A stretch of 64,000 bases of DNA from Microbotryomycetes sp. JL201. Taxonomy: Eukaryota; Basidiomycota; Microbotryomycetes. The notes under the pieces are model-generated. The model did no database searches. It had not been told where the DNA came from and saw only the letters and a list, made by a program, of their open reading frames with translations. Where the stretch lies: assembly GCA_033819885.1 (NCBI GenBank), contig JAQYUZ010000015.1, forward strand, positions 186,001 through 250,000, in the 5' to 3' direction. The first letter of the stretch is position 1, and every line of letters starts with the position of its first letter. A program made the translations under genes and the position numbers. Of this stretch, positions 39,115-51,205 are shown piece after piece.

Positions 39115-39498
39115 GGTTTGTAACGATCTTTGATGACCGAGACGAGCACCTGCTAGGATCCTGGACGCAAATGAGGTGTTTGCCCGCGAACCTCGGCAAA
39201 CGTCGGCGGCGAGTCAAGGATCGAGGCGAGTCGCGGACATCCGCCACCGAGCTTACGCCGGCTCAGGCCTGCATGTAGAGCTCTTGATCGCTTCAACAAT
39301 ATGATATTGCGGAGTAAGCCGAGGCCTGATGTTTCTTCCACCGGCGACTAGTTCCTTCTTAAATGCATCTCAGCACTGAATGAGAGACTAACCCCCCTTT
39401 CTCTGGATAGATTGTTGTGATGGTTCCTGGGAATATTCATGGAAAGGTGACCTTAATCCGCTTGGATTCCAGCGCATTGCACTCTCCGCCCAAGCTCA
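39115..39498. promoter_or_regulatory. Divergent promoter region, amadoriase / CofD-like
   Basis: About 380 bases between the two start codons. Nothing gene-like seen beyond short chance frames. Confidence 0.35.
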
Positions 39499-41332
39499 AT
39501 GGCCCGAGCGGACCAGCTGGTCGGCATCCGACAGCAGCTGGGCTCGACGATTGCGTCGTCCTCCAGACCAGGCTCCTCTCGCGGGGCCAACCACTTGCCC
39601 GAGATCACCACGAGCTCGCCGCTCACGCGCTCGGCGGACCATTCTGGCGTGTCCACGCCCACTCTGGCATCGTCCATTGAGCAGTTGCCCAGCAGATTAG
39701 TGCACAACTCCCGTTCGGACAAGTATGTCATCATCGGTGGTGGAACAGGTGCAAACGCCATCATCGGCGCGTTTGAGCGCGCTAGGCGCGTATCATTCGT
39801 TATCCCCATCAGCGACGACGGAGGATCCTCATCAGAAATCCAGCGTGTACTTGGAGGTGGCCCATCGGTGGGGGACATCAGGTGCGGGAACGTGGCGCGG
39901 AAGTTGAACGGCGGCTGTCCCGCTCACGTGACTTTGCAGGTCCCGCCTCGTCCGCCTCATACCAGCAACACACGCCTCGTCACCGCTCGAGGCCATCAAG
40001 CGTCTACTCAACTATCGCTTGTCGGAAACAAGCTCGTCAGATGCAAAGCTGGAGTGGCATCGCATCGTCGAAGGCAAGCACTCTTTGTGGGCTGGCATCC
40101 CAAACGACCGCAAAGAGTGCATGCGGTCTTTCCTTGTGCACGTCAATGCTGCAATTCTCAAAAAAGCATCACGTGGATTCAACTTCAAGAAGGCTAGCGT
40201 CGGCAACCTCTTTCTCGCAGGCGCATCCTTGTTCCTCGGCTCACTCTCATCGGCCATCTTTCTATTTGCGTCAATCACCGACATCCCGCACGAGCGATTG
40301 AGAGTTATACCTGTAATACAAACGAGCTCAACAGCGACCATCGCAGCCAGATTGGTGACTTGTCCGAGACAGTGCGGCAAGGAGTCAGGCTGACCAAATT
40401 GTGCCCGCAGGTGGATGGTTCAGTCATTGCAGGCCAGTCCGAGATATCGCACCCGGCAACCGCAAGCTTCATGCACGACGCTCTTGGTACTGTGACGCCG
40501 TTTCCTCGGTCCGCAACGCCATTTAATGGCGAACCGCTTATTCCGGCTTCGCCCGGTTTCCCTGTCAGTGGTGGTTCGTACATGCCAAGACCTGTCACTC
40601 CAGCATTACACGAGGCGCGAACGCTTGGAGACGAGGAAGACGAGCCGACGTCCGACGAAGGTGAAGACGAAATCCGCAATCGCAATGTCGTGTTCTCAAA
40701 GGCGGCAGACGAAATGCCGCCACTTCAATCGAGAATTGACAGGATATTCTACCTCAACGCATACGGCACGGAGATCTTCCCGCGGCCGGCGCCACAATTC
40801 GTCGACGCCTTGATGGGGGCGACGAGGTGCGCATAATGTGCAGCACTGGATTGCATGTGCTGACTCGTGGAATAGCCTCGTTTACTCATGTGGCTCTCTG
40901 TACACTTCAATCATGCCGTGTCTTGCCCTACGAGGTGTAGGCACGGCCATAGCCACTGCTCCCGCTCTTCGATACCGAATTCTCTTACTCAACTCGCAGC
41001 ACGACAGAGAGACGATGAGTTACACGGCCCTTGATTTTGTTGAGGCCATCAGATCCACCTGTAGTGAGGCTTTTGGAGCAGAAGATTCACGGCAACTGGA
41101 CGCGAACGAGGTAGTCACGCACGTAGTTTTCCATGATCATGGCCAAGTCGAAGTAGACAGACGGACTCTCGAGGTCAGTTTCAGTATGAGTATCACGCAG
41201 GGCGGTTTGATCAATGCTGGGTGACCTTGCTTGCAGGACCTCGGAATCTCCTGTGTGGCGGTATCTTCAAACAGCGGCATGTTTGACGAAGAATGTGTCG
41301 CAACAGCGTTGGCACAGATTTATAGAGCTTGA
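39499..41332 (+). CDS. CofD/YvcK-like protein (UPF0052 family)
   Basis: Related to bacterial YvcK/GlmR and to CofD transferases, which bind nucleotide-linked metabolites. The fungal members have no settled function. Start MARADQLVGIRQQLGSTIAS, then a Ser-rich leader and the family core: KYVIIGGGTGANAIIGAFER, VSFVIPISDDGGSSSEIQRV, LGGGPSVGDIRSRLVRLIP (joined across an intron). Then FNFKKASVGNLFLAGASLFL, RLRVIPVIQTSSTATIAARL, VDGSVIAGQSEISHP, an acidic Ser/Pro insert (EDEPTSDEGEDE), RIDRIFYLNAYGTEIFPRPA, SLVYSCGSLYTSIMPCLALR and a last exon starting DLGISCVAVSSNSGMFDEEC. Stop at 41330-41332. Six exons or so, with clean joins. Much longer than bacterial YvcK because of the insert. Confidence 0.85.
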
Positions 41333-41804
41333 GGTGCTTTGGAATTGTTGTTGTACTCGCCGATGGTCACGTGATCTACCTTTTACTCGTGCGCGCGACT
41401 TTTGGCTCAAGCCTTCTGTGTAGGGCTAAAGATGAGATCGTCAACCGTTGTAAGCCGTCACGAAGGAGCTAAGTGTGGCGTCGAGACGCGCTTGCAAGAT
41501 GTTGGGCAAGGCTTGGCCGCCGCAGCAGGCCAAGACTTTGCGCTCGAGTGCTGTGCCGCTCGAAAAGCATCGTTGTCCCTTTCACCATCCACAGCTTGTG
41601 AGTTTGATAGGTTTCTGACCATGTGCTCCGGGCAGACTTCACAACAGTCTCTTGTCGACTTGACGAGTCGCTTGTAGCGCCAAGACGTTGCGCACAAGCG
41701 CTCGCTCGATCTATCTCTAGAAACGTGCCTGAAGCCAATAAGGCCATATTACATCAAGCTGACTCTGAATCTACCTCTGTGTCTTTTTCAGGTTTCTTGA
41801 CAGG
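41333..41804. other. Intergenic region before GPI glycoprotein gene
   Basis: About 470 bases. Frames on the minus strand (41458-41747) are open but show no family features. Probably the terminator of the CofD-like gene and promoter of the next gene. Confidence 0.35.
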
Positions 41805-43672
41805 ATGCTGTTCACAGCTGGTGCAGCCGCTCTCACAGCCGCGTGCTTGTCAACGCTTGCAAGCGCTCAAGAAACTTATGAGGGGTTCACACCCCTTGTT
41901 GTGAAGCGTTTCAACTGGACGAACTTGGTGAGTATACGGATCATTCGGCCGATCGCGCGGAGATAGTTTAGGTGGCGCTCGGGCCGCCGGACGAGCATTG
42001 GCATCACAACTAATGATCTCGCACTCGAGCAGCCATATCAAGCTGATACGGACAATGGTGTTCGAGGTCGCCAATCGGGCTACAACAGGTGAGGTCTTTG
42101 GCATTGGCTGTTAACCATTCATCGTCCAAGTTTACTGACGCACCGAGCGTCAACAGATGCAATTCGACCACGGAAGGTCCAACTTCATTGTGTCAGACGG
42201 CCCACATCGTATCCATCGATGGTGCGCCCTTCTGACCCTTCCTCCCTCTGCACACACAATGTCAGAATACTTGCTGATCCGAATCGACAGATTTCTGCTT
42301 GTGGGCGCCGCCTGAGCGAGGCGGGACTGTCGGTGACATTGAGGGGGAGATGGGTGAGAGCCACAACGCATGCTGCCTCTGGTAAAGAGATCCGAGCTGA
42401 TGCTCTGGTGCTCTACAGTGGCGTGGTGCACCAAACCGGGTTACGGTACGCGTCTGATCCCAGCCGGAGCCTTGACTGCCGTGCAATTTATGAAGGTCAG
42501 TTGAATAAGGATGGTACATAGCAATCGGCAAAATATAACTGTGCATGGATGACAGACGCCCTCATACGTGCAAGTCACGGGGTTCATTAATCAAGAGTTG
42601 ATCAACATTCAAGCCAATGATGATGGCGGAGAGATGGACAGCGCAGGAGCTGACCAGGTAGGCTTGAACCTCCCAAGGGGCAAAGCCACAGCTGATGGAG
42701 ACTCCTTCCTTGCTTTTTCGCGAGCAGCGCGGCAATCCGCTCGGCGGCCTCGTATTTACGCCTTCCTTTGGCCCAAATGCAACTACTCTGACGCCTGGGC
42801 AAGACGCTGCCGACGTCATTAACGGTTCTGGCTGGCAGCAGGTGATCCGCTGGCACAACTTTATGGGCGCCAACCAGTTCTGCTTCAAAGCCTGTGATCC
42901 ATCGGATGAGGGTGACTATAGGATGTGTGAGCACGTGTGAGTTTTCAAGTTCCATGTCGTGGAAAGAGAGCTCGTCTGACTTCCTTTGTTTGTCTTTGAC
43001 CTTGTTCTCCCGGTCGCCCGTTGCCTTCTGCCTCGACAACTGGATTTGGTCACAATCCATCGCGTTCGCTCGCTCTCGCCGACTGTTCTCCTAAAAAGAT
43101 ACGACCGGTCTGGTTGCGGTGTCAACGCCCCTGCAGCCTACCGCGAAGACGTGTTCGAGTCTTGCTTGGGCGACGACCAGCTGCCTCCGGGAATTTACGT
43201 GGGAGAGAACGGTGCAACAAGCACATGGTCGCAGCCTCCTGAAGGGACCCCGGTGGGACAGTTGCCATACGTCCCTGCTATCCCATCTTCTTCGCAATGC
43301 ACCACATACCGCTCTGCAGAGATCTACGCAGCATTGTCGGTGAGTTCTACCGAAGCGCGCTCATCAAATTCTTTCATTGACGAGAGCCTTTGCGTAAAGT
43401 CTTTGCCTTCATCTGCGTCGTCGACTGCGGCCGCTAGCAGCGGCTCATCTGTGGCCTCTCAGTCACAGTCTCAGTCTCAGTCCCAGTCCCAGTCCCAGTC
43501 CGAAAGTGGATCAATTTCCAGCCGGCCCCCAACGCCTGTGGCAACCGGTCTTGACTCTGCAGCGTCGGCAAGCCCTTCAGGTGGTCCAACCTCTTCGGCC
43601 AACGTCGTTGTGGTCACTCTCAGCTCTGCCGCCTTGATCGCGTTTGCGGTCGCTTTGACTGTTGCACTTTAG
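41805..43672 (+). CDS. GPI-anchored secreted glycoprotein, 'macrofage activating glycoprotein' family
   Basis: Basidiomycete cell-surface protein family of unknown biochemical role. Signal peptide MLFTAGAAALTACLSTLASA then QETYEGFTPLVVKRFNWTNL. Spliced core: RGRQSGYNRCNSTTEGPTSL, CQTAHIVSIDDFCLWAPPER, GTVGDIEGEM, PSYVQVTGFINQELINIQAN, NPLGGLVFTPSFGPNATTL, WHNFMGANQFCFKACDPSDE, YDRSGCGVNAPAAYREDVFE. These match the conserved cysteine positions of the family. The C-terminus is a Ser-rich stalk with an SQ repeat (about 43458-43503) and a terminal hydrophobic GPI signal (NVVVVTLSSAALIAFAVALT). Seven or more exons in the first half; a long last exon. An AATAAA lies at 44062-44067, about 390 bases past the stop. 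Convergent with the Cys-rich gene. Confidence 0.85.
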
Positions 43673-44127
43673 GCACGCAGATAACCTCTCACCGAGAAAC
43701 TCCGGCGGACACTGTCGATTCTAATTTCTCACAACGTTGCGCTTTCTCCACTGCTTTGCAATAATACAGCGCAGATTGTGGCTTCCAGCGCAGATTGTGG
43801 CTTCGGTTCCGCGCGAATGTCCAGCGCAACGAATATTGCCATGCTGGCCTTTACTGCGGAGCTACATTACGGCATGAAAATACTGGAAGCGTTCGGAGAT
43901 GCCTGAAGCAAGAGCTTTGAGACTTTCGCACGAAAACACAACGGAATCAGCCCGACCGCCCTTCATCGAGATTACAGATCCTCGAACGTTCCCGACTACC
44001 TTTTTTTTTTTTGCTTTTCTTTTTTCCCTTTGTTTCTGTCCTTGACCTCAATCGATCATTCAATAAATACCCACCATGAAACCTTATCCCTGAGAGCCTT
44101 TCATTCGACGAGGGCGCCGCACGCTGT
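43673..44127. other. Convergent intergenic region with tandem repeat and A/T tracts
   Basis: About 455 bases between two convergent surface-protein genes. It holds a near-perfect 19-bp tandem duplication (43768-43805), a T run (44001-44012) and AATAAA at 44062. No gene seen. Confidence 0.45.
43768..43805 (+). repeat. 19-bp tandem duplication
   Basis: Two adjacent copies of AGCGCAGATTGTGGCTTCC, the second ending in G instead of C. It lies in the 3' flank of the GPI glycoprotein gene. Looks like replication slippage; no known element. Confidence 0.85.
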
Positions 44128-46091
44128 TCAACACCGCGCCCTTAGCCATTGCTTGGTTTTCTTGTGAAACATAGGGGACTCACGCTCGCCATACAATGAG
44201 AGCAATGGAGGTGTACATCTGCAACAACCCGTTCCGCAAATCTCGCCATACAGCATTGTGCAGCTTGTGGCACCGGTCTGGGTGCAGGTCGCCACTCCTT
44301 CACCGAACGAAGCGGTGCAACTCACGCAGGTGTTGGCTGTCAAGACAGGGTAAGCGAAAGCTGCTTTGACACTCGAGACCGAATCTCACTTGAGTCAAGG
44401 TAATAGTCAGGACCTTGAGGGCATTGACACGTGTTCGTGTCCTCGTTTCGGACTTGCGGCGCATTACAGTTGGCCACGCAAGTGCCGTCACCAGACAAGG
44501 TATTCGGCGAAAGACACTCGCAACCTTTCTTGTCGGCCGTAACCGTGTAAGCTGGATAGCATGAAAAAACACTGTTTGGGCCAGTGCAAACCCTTGCGTT
44601 CGCCGGGCATGGCAAGCAGGCTGAAGCAAGTCGCCAAGTCATTTCGTAGAACCTAGAAGCTCTCGGTGTGTCGAGACCGACTCACTGACGCCGTCCGAAT
44701 ACACTCCCTCATTGCAAGCATAGTAGCAGTCGCTGGTTCCAGCAGGAGCTGTTGGCGAAGGGCCAAGGAAATAGGGTGTCTTGCATGTCGTTGGCAAGCC
44801 GTTCGCGTCGCACGTCTTGACGTTGTTGCCGGGGCATTTCGTGCATGACTTGACGCCATTGGTTGTCACGAGGTAGAAACCTGCGCTGCAGCTCGCTGGA
44901 CCATCCGCATCACAGGAACTGGCTCCAGGATAGGCAGCGCTGCAGCTCAGGCACGCGTCTAAGTTGTGGAAAGTCAGCTCTCGTCCACGGCTGGAAGCGA
45001 CAAATCTTACCATTGACGAGATAGTTCTTGCAGACACAAGCCCCGCCGTCCTTGTCAAAGCCAGTCTGACATTGATCAGGTCCGGCGGCAGTGCATGTGG
45101 CGCTGTACTTGAACTTTGTCGCGCAGGGCGTACAAACTGTCTGGCCACCCGACATATCTGCAACCGTTCCCGATGGGCATGTGACGACGACCGGGCACGC
45201 ATTGTTGGTCACAGGTTGACCATTCGTGCAAGTCGTGGGGCCGGCTGACGTGCAGGTCGCTGCTCCAGGGAATTTGCTGCAAGATTTGCACGAACCTGCT
45301 CAAGGGAATCTGATCAGCTCGACTTGCAGTCTTGCGCTCGTGCTTGGACTCGCCAGCGTCGTTGTATGTTCCCGAGGGACACGCTGTACACTTGTTGTCG
45401 ACGATCACAAGGTCTCCGGCGCATGTTGTTGGTCCGGTCGTCGTGCAGGACGTCGCATTGGGGAACTTGGACGGGCAACTGAAGCAAGCAAGTCCTTACA
45501 AAGTTACACTCACGAGTCAACATCAAGATCCAATCGGGGAGACATTCAAACAGGGTTTACCGTGGGATGCAGGGGCTGAATTTGGCTTGGAACACTTGCA
45601 AGTCGAGCCACTCTTGACAAAGCCAGGTAAGCAAACCGAGGCTCCACTCGCTGTGCATGAGATAGCACCAGGGTACGTGGTGAAGCACAGAGCACAAGAC
45701 TTGGCTAAAGAGGCCCGGTTTGAATAAGCAGCACCTTTGAGCGTCCGGCATTTAGTTGGGGCACCGGTTATTGTCGCACTCACTATTCGGATTGAAATAA
45801 GAGAACAGCGAGCATCGTATACAGACATTGCCGGCTACAAGCCCCATCAAGGGGGACACGCGGTCAGGTCACCGACGAGTGATGAAGGTAATGCGACCTT
45901 GACTGACACGACTTCTGGACTGCATTGTAGCCGCCGGGACACTTAGTGACGCATTTACCGTTGTAGAGGTAGGTTGAGCCGGTACAAGTTGGATTTTTTT
46001 GGCGTTTTGCGAGGTCGTTAGAAGACGGCGCTCCCGAAACCGACAGGACAAGGCAACCCAATGCCAAAAGAAGCACGGCCATCCTGTTCAT
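44128..46091 (-). CDS. Secreted Cys-rich modular repeat protein
   Basis: Signal peptide MNRMAVLLLALGCLVLSVSG followed by APSSNDLAKRQ, where KR resembles a kexin cleavage site. The rest is about eight modules of a common type: Cys-x2-Cys, a short spacer with G-A, Cys, about four residues, G-P, Cys. Examples are CALCFTTYPGAISCTASGAS, CKSCSKFPGAATCTSAGPTT, CTPCATKFKYSATCTAAGPD, CLSCSAAYPGASSCDADGPA and CVSCTASFGEGVATCTQTG. Introns tend to fall between modules. The look is that of EGF/ephrin-receptor-like or furin-like Cys repeats, but I cannot place it in a named family. It probably is a cell-wall or matrix protein. No GPI signal is evident at the end, and the last exon boundary (44128) is uncertain. 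About 560 aa. Confidence 0.68.
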
Positions 46092-47418
46092 CAGGTGCGG
46101 GGCGTTGTGTTTAAGCATGACCTTGTAGAAACAGTGAATCAAGGACGGAGAACAAGCTCCCGACTCAACGAAAGATGGGCTAGATGTGAGCAACGTGCGT
46201 TCCCGAGATTTACAGGCCGTCAGGGTCCGACTGGTCCAGCCCGGCAGGCACGCTTGTCTGTGGCTGCTCCATGATTGCGCAGCCTTTCAAATCCACGGTG
46301 TACCCATGAGTGACTCGCTGCACTCTGGATCAGGCTACGAGCCTTGAACTTGGTGAATTCGTAGCAGACAAGGAGCACCGGCTGAGGCAAGCAACTGCGA
46401 TGCATTGACGCTGGCAACTAAGGAATCTCATGTCACCATGTACTCCTTCAAGAAACCTTCAGCATGAAGTAGCTCGGCAGGGACTTTCCCATTCTCTTGC
46501 CCAAAACCCTTGTGGCCATTTAAAATCCACCAGAGCTGCGCGAGATCACGCGAAGCTCTGAGCCCACCGGGAGTGCACAAAAGGGACATCTGGTTGGCCC
46601 GGATCGAGGAGATTCGCGGTAGCAGCTCTTGACTGTTCCGTGTCTGTGGACAGCCCGAACCTGTTTCGTCAATGAGCGCCTCGCTGAAAGAGAGCTTCTT
46701 GATACGCTGTGTGCACTAGTATGACAATTTTGCTGTTGACTCGTTGCGATATCAGGAGCTGTTTCGGTCTCGGTTCCCCGTCCTAGAGCACTAGTCGCCT
46801 TGCATTCCGCGGACCCTGGTCCCTGGGCTGCTGGGCGATCTCAATTAAATTGTTCAAACACGAGATGAGATCTAGTCACCCCGAGAGCTGTGCTAATCGT
46901 CACACTTGCGTCGCATCTCTGAGAGCATGGCAATGAGGGCTTGGGAATGAAGACGAAATACACTACAAAAAGAATGACGATTCGTCTGCATGCGATATCG
47001 GGCCGGCTGTTGCAAGTGCCAAGGCACGCACTAAGTAGGCCCGAGTGCCAGCTGTCGGTTCCGATCAAACATGATCTCGGATTAAGACATGACCTGAGAC
47101 ATTGGCTCTTTCCATGGTGTGCGCAGACCGAGCACCATTCATGCGGTCGACTTTACCACACAGTCAGCGTACATATGTATCGCTGTACGTTATGCCATTG
47201 CTCTTGAAACCGAATGGCGAGATGCGAAGCACTCGAAGATAGAACTGAAAAAGACAACCTGGTTGCATTGACAAGCAGAACAGAACTAAATTTCTTTGCA
47301 TGAAGCCCAAATATCACACCTTTCGTACATGGCCTCTAGCAGAGAAGCGCAGTGCACGAAAGAGACCCAGATTTAGTAGTACAGAGTGCAGACCGCGTCG
47401 ACGTGGGACTCGAGTCGT
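46092..47418. other. Gene-poor region, about 1.3 kb
   Basis: The longest stretch without a gene. Frames on both strands are short and unconserved in look. It lies upstream of the Cys-rich gene and downstream of the histidine kinase gene, both on the minus strand, so it includes the Cys-rich gene's promoter. I see no tRNA, no repeat array and no transposon remnant in it. Confidence 0.45.
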
Positions 47419-50400
47419 TCATTGTTTGGATTGAAGTTTCGGCTGCAACGGAGGCGATGGCTTTGGAGTCGACATGGCGCTTGAACTTAAGACCGCCTCG
47501 CTCGGGAACCTTGGCAACGCGGGTCTTGACGACGTTAATGACGACTTGAGCGACGAAACGGACTTGGTCTCGAGCGGAGGCGAGGGTTGCACTGCCGCCA
47601 AAACAGGTGAAACTCGCTTGGACGCAGCGCGTTTATCGGCGGCGAGGGTGAGGTGATGCCGAAGACTCTTCTCGGAGACGGGCTTTGTGAGAACGGCCGA
47701 CGCACCATGGTCGATGTACTCATCCTGATCGGTTGACACTGCGACGAGGTCTGATCAGCACCTTAGCAGTCGAAGTTTAGATAGCAGCGCAACTCACTTG
47801 CGTTGGCCGTCACGCCGACGACGAGATCATCCCGCCCGAGAGACCTCAGCTTAGAGACGACTTGCAAACCCGTCATGACTGGCATTTGATTATCCAGGAA
47901 CACGATGTCGAATACGTTCGCGAGCGCCCCACTATTCTCCGCGAGCATCAGGTCGAGCGCGATTGCGCCGTTCTCGGCAGTCGTGACGAGGCAACCAAGC
48001 CGTGTCAATAGCCTCGACATGAGCTTGCGTGTCAATCCGTCATCGTCAACGACCAAGACGTTGAGTGCACCGCCATCGAATGTCATGCCTCGAGAACCTG
48101 ACGACATGCCCGAGCTTGGCGAAGCGGTCCCTCCTGAGGACAGTGTAGACGACGTCGCCAGCGGCGGCGAAGCGAGCATGCTCAGAGAAGTTGAGAGTGG
48201 GGCTGAGGACAATGCCGGCGACTCTGGTGAAAGCAAAGGCGTGCTTGCAAAAGTTGCGCTGCCGAGCGATGTTCTCCGGGTCTCTATCGGCGCGCTGGCC
48301 CGCCGCAGGTCACTGAACTGTGATTGTGTCAAATTCTGCTCATCAATCTTGGCCAAGAATGAGGTTTCGGTGTGGCGGTTCAAGAGAGAAGGCGGCCCGT
48401 GTTTGTAGTCGCTCGTATCGCTGTAGGTGGAAGCCGAAGTAACACTCATGGGCGAAATCAGAGGCGGCGCGCCAACGCAAGGACCGCAATCTTCTCGGCG
48501 ACCAACAGCAGTTCCTTCACCGCGTAATACTTCCGGGCCGATGCGGTACGGCATTCTAGAATGGTGCTCGTCAGTAATCGACGGTCAAGTCCGCTCGAGC
48601 CCGACTCACTCAAACCAGAACGTGCTGCCCTGACCATGCTTGGACTTGACGCCCAAGCGACCATTAGACAGCAGCACGATTTGGCGAACGATCGACAAGC
48701 CGAGGCCTGTGCCTTTGCCGCCATATTTTTTGCCGTTGTCGCTCTGCACGTACGGCGAGAACAAGCGGTTATCGGCCATATCGCTCCGCCTCAATCCCGA
48801 ACCAGTATCGCTTAGCTCGAACCTGACGACGATGGTTTGCCCAAAGTTGTTGTTCGAGGTTCCTCGACCGGAGCTGACGCTGCCCCTTCCTCCCTTCAAA
48901 TCACTCGCCTGCGTGGCCGAGTTGTGCCGCTGCAATTGTTTGACTGACAGCTTTGTCGAAGATTCGCTATCAATCGCGGTCGTTTCTGAGATCGCGCCCG
49001 ACGTGCTCGGTGTCGTGAGCTGCTCTGCAACGATGTCGTGCTCCGTCGCAGTCCTGTCGACAGGATAGACCATTGTCGTGGTCAACGTCAGCTTCCCTCC
49101 CGCCTCGGTGAACTTGAGCGCGTTGCTCGACAGATTATTGAGGATCTGTCTTAATCTCATTTCGTCGCCAATAACGATACCATCTCCAACCTCGACATGC
49201 AAAGCTTCGCACTCGGGATACGCGGCCCGCAGAGCTACTTGGTCTATTCTGCTGTCGAGCGAGGTGCACAGCGACAGTCCTCGGTTGGTAGCTTCCACGT
49301 GGAGCGGAGTGAACAAGCTCTGCATCATCTTGTGCAGCGAGAATGGTGCAGGCACTGAACCGAAAGACCCGCGTTCCATCCGATTGAAATCGAGAATGTC
49401 CTGCAAATCTCAATCTCAGTGAAAGACAGAAATGTGGGCCTTCGGACAACTCACGTTCAGCACACCTGACATCATTTGCAAGCTACCCTCGAGCGCTTGC
49501 CATTCCATTGCTCTTTCGCTACCTGGCCGCGTACTCTCACGTTCCTCTTTCATGTTCTGGAAGGCAAGCATGGCCGTGTTGAGTGGCACACGAACCTCGT
49601 GAAGCACGTAATTGAGTAATCGGCGCTTCGAATCCATGACTTTGCGCTCTGACACTTCGGCGCGCTGCTTGGCACGGAACTGCTTCTTGAGTTCGGCGCG
49701 CATCGTGAAGACGCGTCTGTCGATCATGTCCCGCTGGTAACTCATCGTGAGGCTGAGAAGTTGCTTCCGGTTCAGATCGTTGGAGCGATTCTTTGCTTTG
49801 GCTGGAACTCACAGGAACACATAAAATACGATCAAATTGATGATGTTGCGTACGAAGCTCGGTCGAAATGCGATGATGGCGCCGATGACCTGTCCGATGT
49901 AGATGACGAAGCCTAGCAAGGCCCCGAGCCTGTGTTGGCCCATGGCCTGCAAGGCAATGGCAGGAGGTCCTGCAGCGTAAAAGAATAGGGAGACGAAATC
50001 TCGATCTGCGCATTCTCGATTGTGGTCATAGTCTGATTCGAAGCAGGTCAGCAAGTCATGGCAAGGCACGAGCTACAATACTCACAGCCGCAGAGCTTGA
50101 GATCGATCAGATTGCTACTGGAAGCAATCCATACAGCCAAAAACACCCATATTTGCCACACAAGCGGCCTTTTCCGGGGCCCTGCGGACCAGAGCTCGGT
50201 CAGCCGGAAGTTCCGATCGGGCGGCGTGCACGGGACTTCGGTCGTCGACTATTGACTGACAATCAAGGACGACAAACATGATGAGAGGACCGCAAATGAT
50301 CGTCGAGAGACCATAGTTGGATACCTCGAGCCAGAGATTCCATGGCCGTGCGAGTGTGGCGATTTGCAGGAGCCAGTTCAGCACGAAAAAGCAGCTGCCG

Positions 50401-51205
50401 TACAGATGACTGCGCTTCTGCGCCCACCACAACTCTCCTTGATAGGCCTCCTCTGTTTCCTTGTCTGGATAATGAGGCTGTGGCGACAAAGCGCCGGGCA
50501 TGAGTGCAGAATCCGAGCATTTGCGAGATGGAACGTACAAAGAAAAAGTGCCTGCAACGGACAAAATGAGGGCGTTAGGCTTGCTGAAGAACTAGCATCG
50601 GTTCGAACGTCTTGCCCGCCAGAGCATTGAGCTTGCTGGCGACTGCAGACACGAGGAGCTCACTTGACATGTGGCCAGACGCGCTCTTTGTACATGTTCA
50701 CCGCGGACCTGTTGAGCCTGTGCCTGAGGCTGCTCGAGTCTGTTGCGGCCTTGTGGCCCGAGCCTGTCTGACCCGGTGCATTTGGCGTGGCTGACGACGT
50801 GGCAAAGTCTGACCCGTTGCGCGACGTGGCATTTTTGGACCCCCACTTGTCCCAATCTGCCTGGTTGTCGACGACGATCGCCTCGAACTGGTCGTCGTCC
50901 CTTGGGCGCTGAGCTCGGTCTGAGCCTCTGCCGGCGGCGGTGCCGGATCCCGCGCCCTCTTCTCTCCAGAGCACGCTCGCCGTCTCGGACGACGTCTCGG
51001 TGGTGGGATCACCAATGCTGCTGCTCGGGGGCGCGCCAGCGCTGCCTGCCGTCGCCACGCGGCGCTTGAGCGTGCACCAGGCGGCCTTGAGTTGGCTCAA
51101 ACGGCGCTCCTTGACAAACGCAACGTTGGTCGGCAACGCCAACCGGTCACCAGCCTCGAGGTCGACATGCTGATCCTGTGGCTTCGCCACCTTTTCATCC
51201 GCCAT
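47419..51205 (-). CDS. Membrane hybrid histidine kinase with receiver domain
   Basis: Two-component sensor kinase feeding a phosphorelay. Start MADEKVAKPQDQHVDLEAG at 51205; a hydrophilic N-terminus of about 180 residues precedes a multi-TM part (SCFFVLNWLLQIATLARPWN, GLSTIICGPLIMFVVLDC, ALLGFVIYIGQVIGAIIAFR and NIINLIVFYVFL). Next is a coiled region and the H-box RRLLNYVLHEVRVPLNTAML with the phospho-acceptor His. The ATPase domain has LRQILNNLSSNALKFTEAGG (N box), FELSDTGSGLRRSD (G1), FSPYVQ (F) and GGKGTGLGLSIVRQIVLLSN (G2). The receiver is NVLVVDDDGLTRKLMSRLLT, FDIVFLDNQMPVMTGLQVVS with the acceptor Asp, VGVTANAMSTDQDEYIDHGA and the Lys of VLTKPV. A Pro/Ser-rich tail ends at 47419. About 1,100 aa in eight or so exons. 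The signal sensed is unknown. Confidence 0.92.

Noticed and set aside
46092-47418. Searched for a hidden gene or mobile element in the 1.3-kb gene-poor stretch
   Set aside because: No long frame, terminal repeats, or target duplications seen; only short unconserved frames.
50600-50625. GGTTCGAAC string resembling a tRNA T-loop
   Set aside because: No matching acceptor stem, anticodon arm or B-box/A-box spacing could be found around it.
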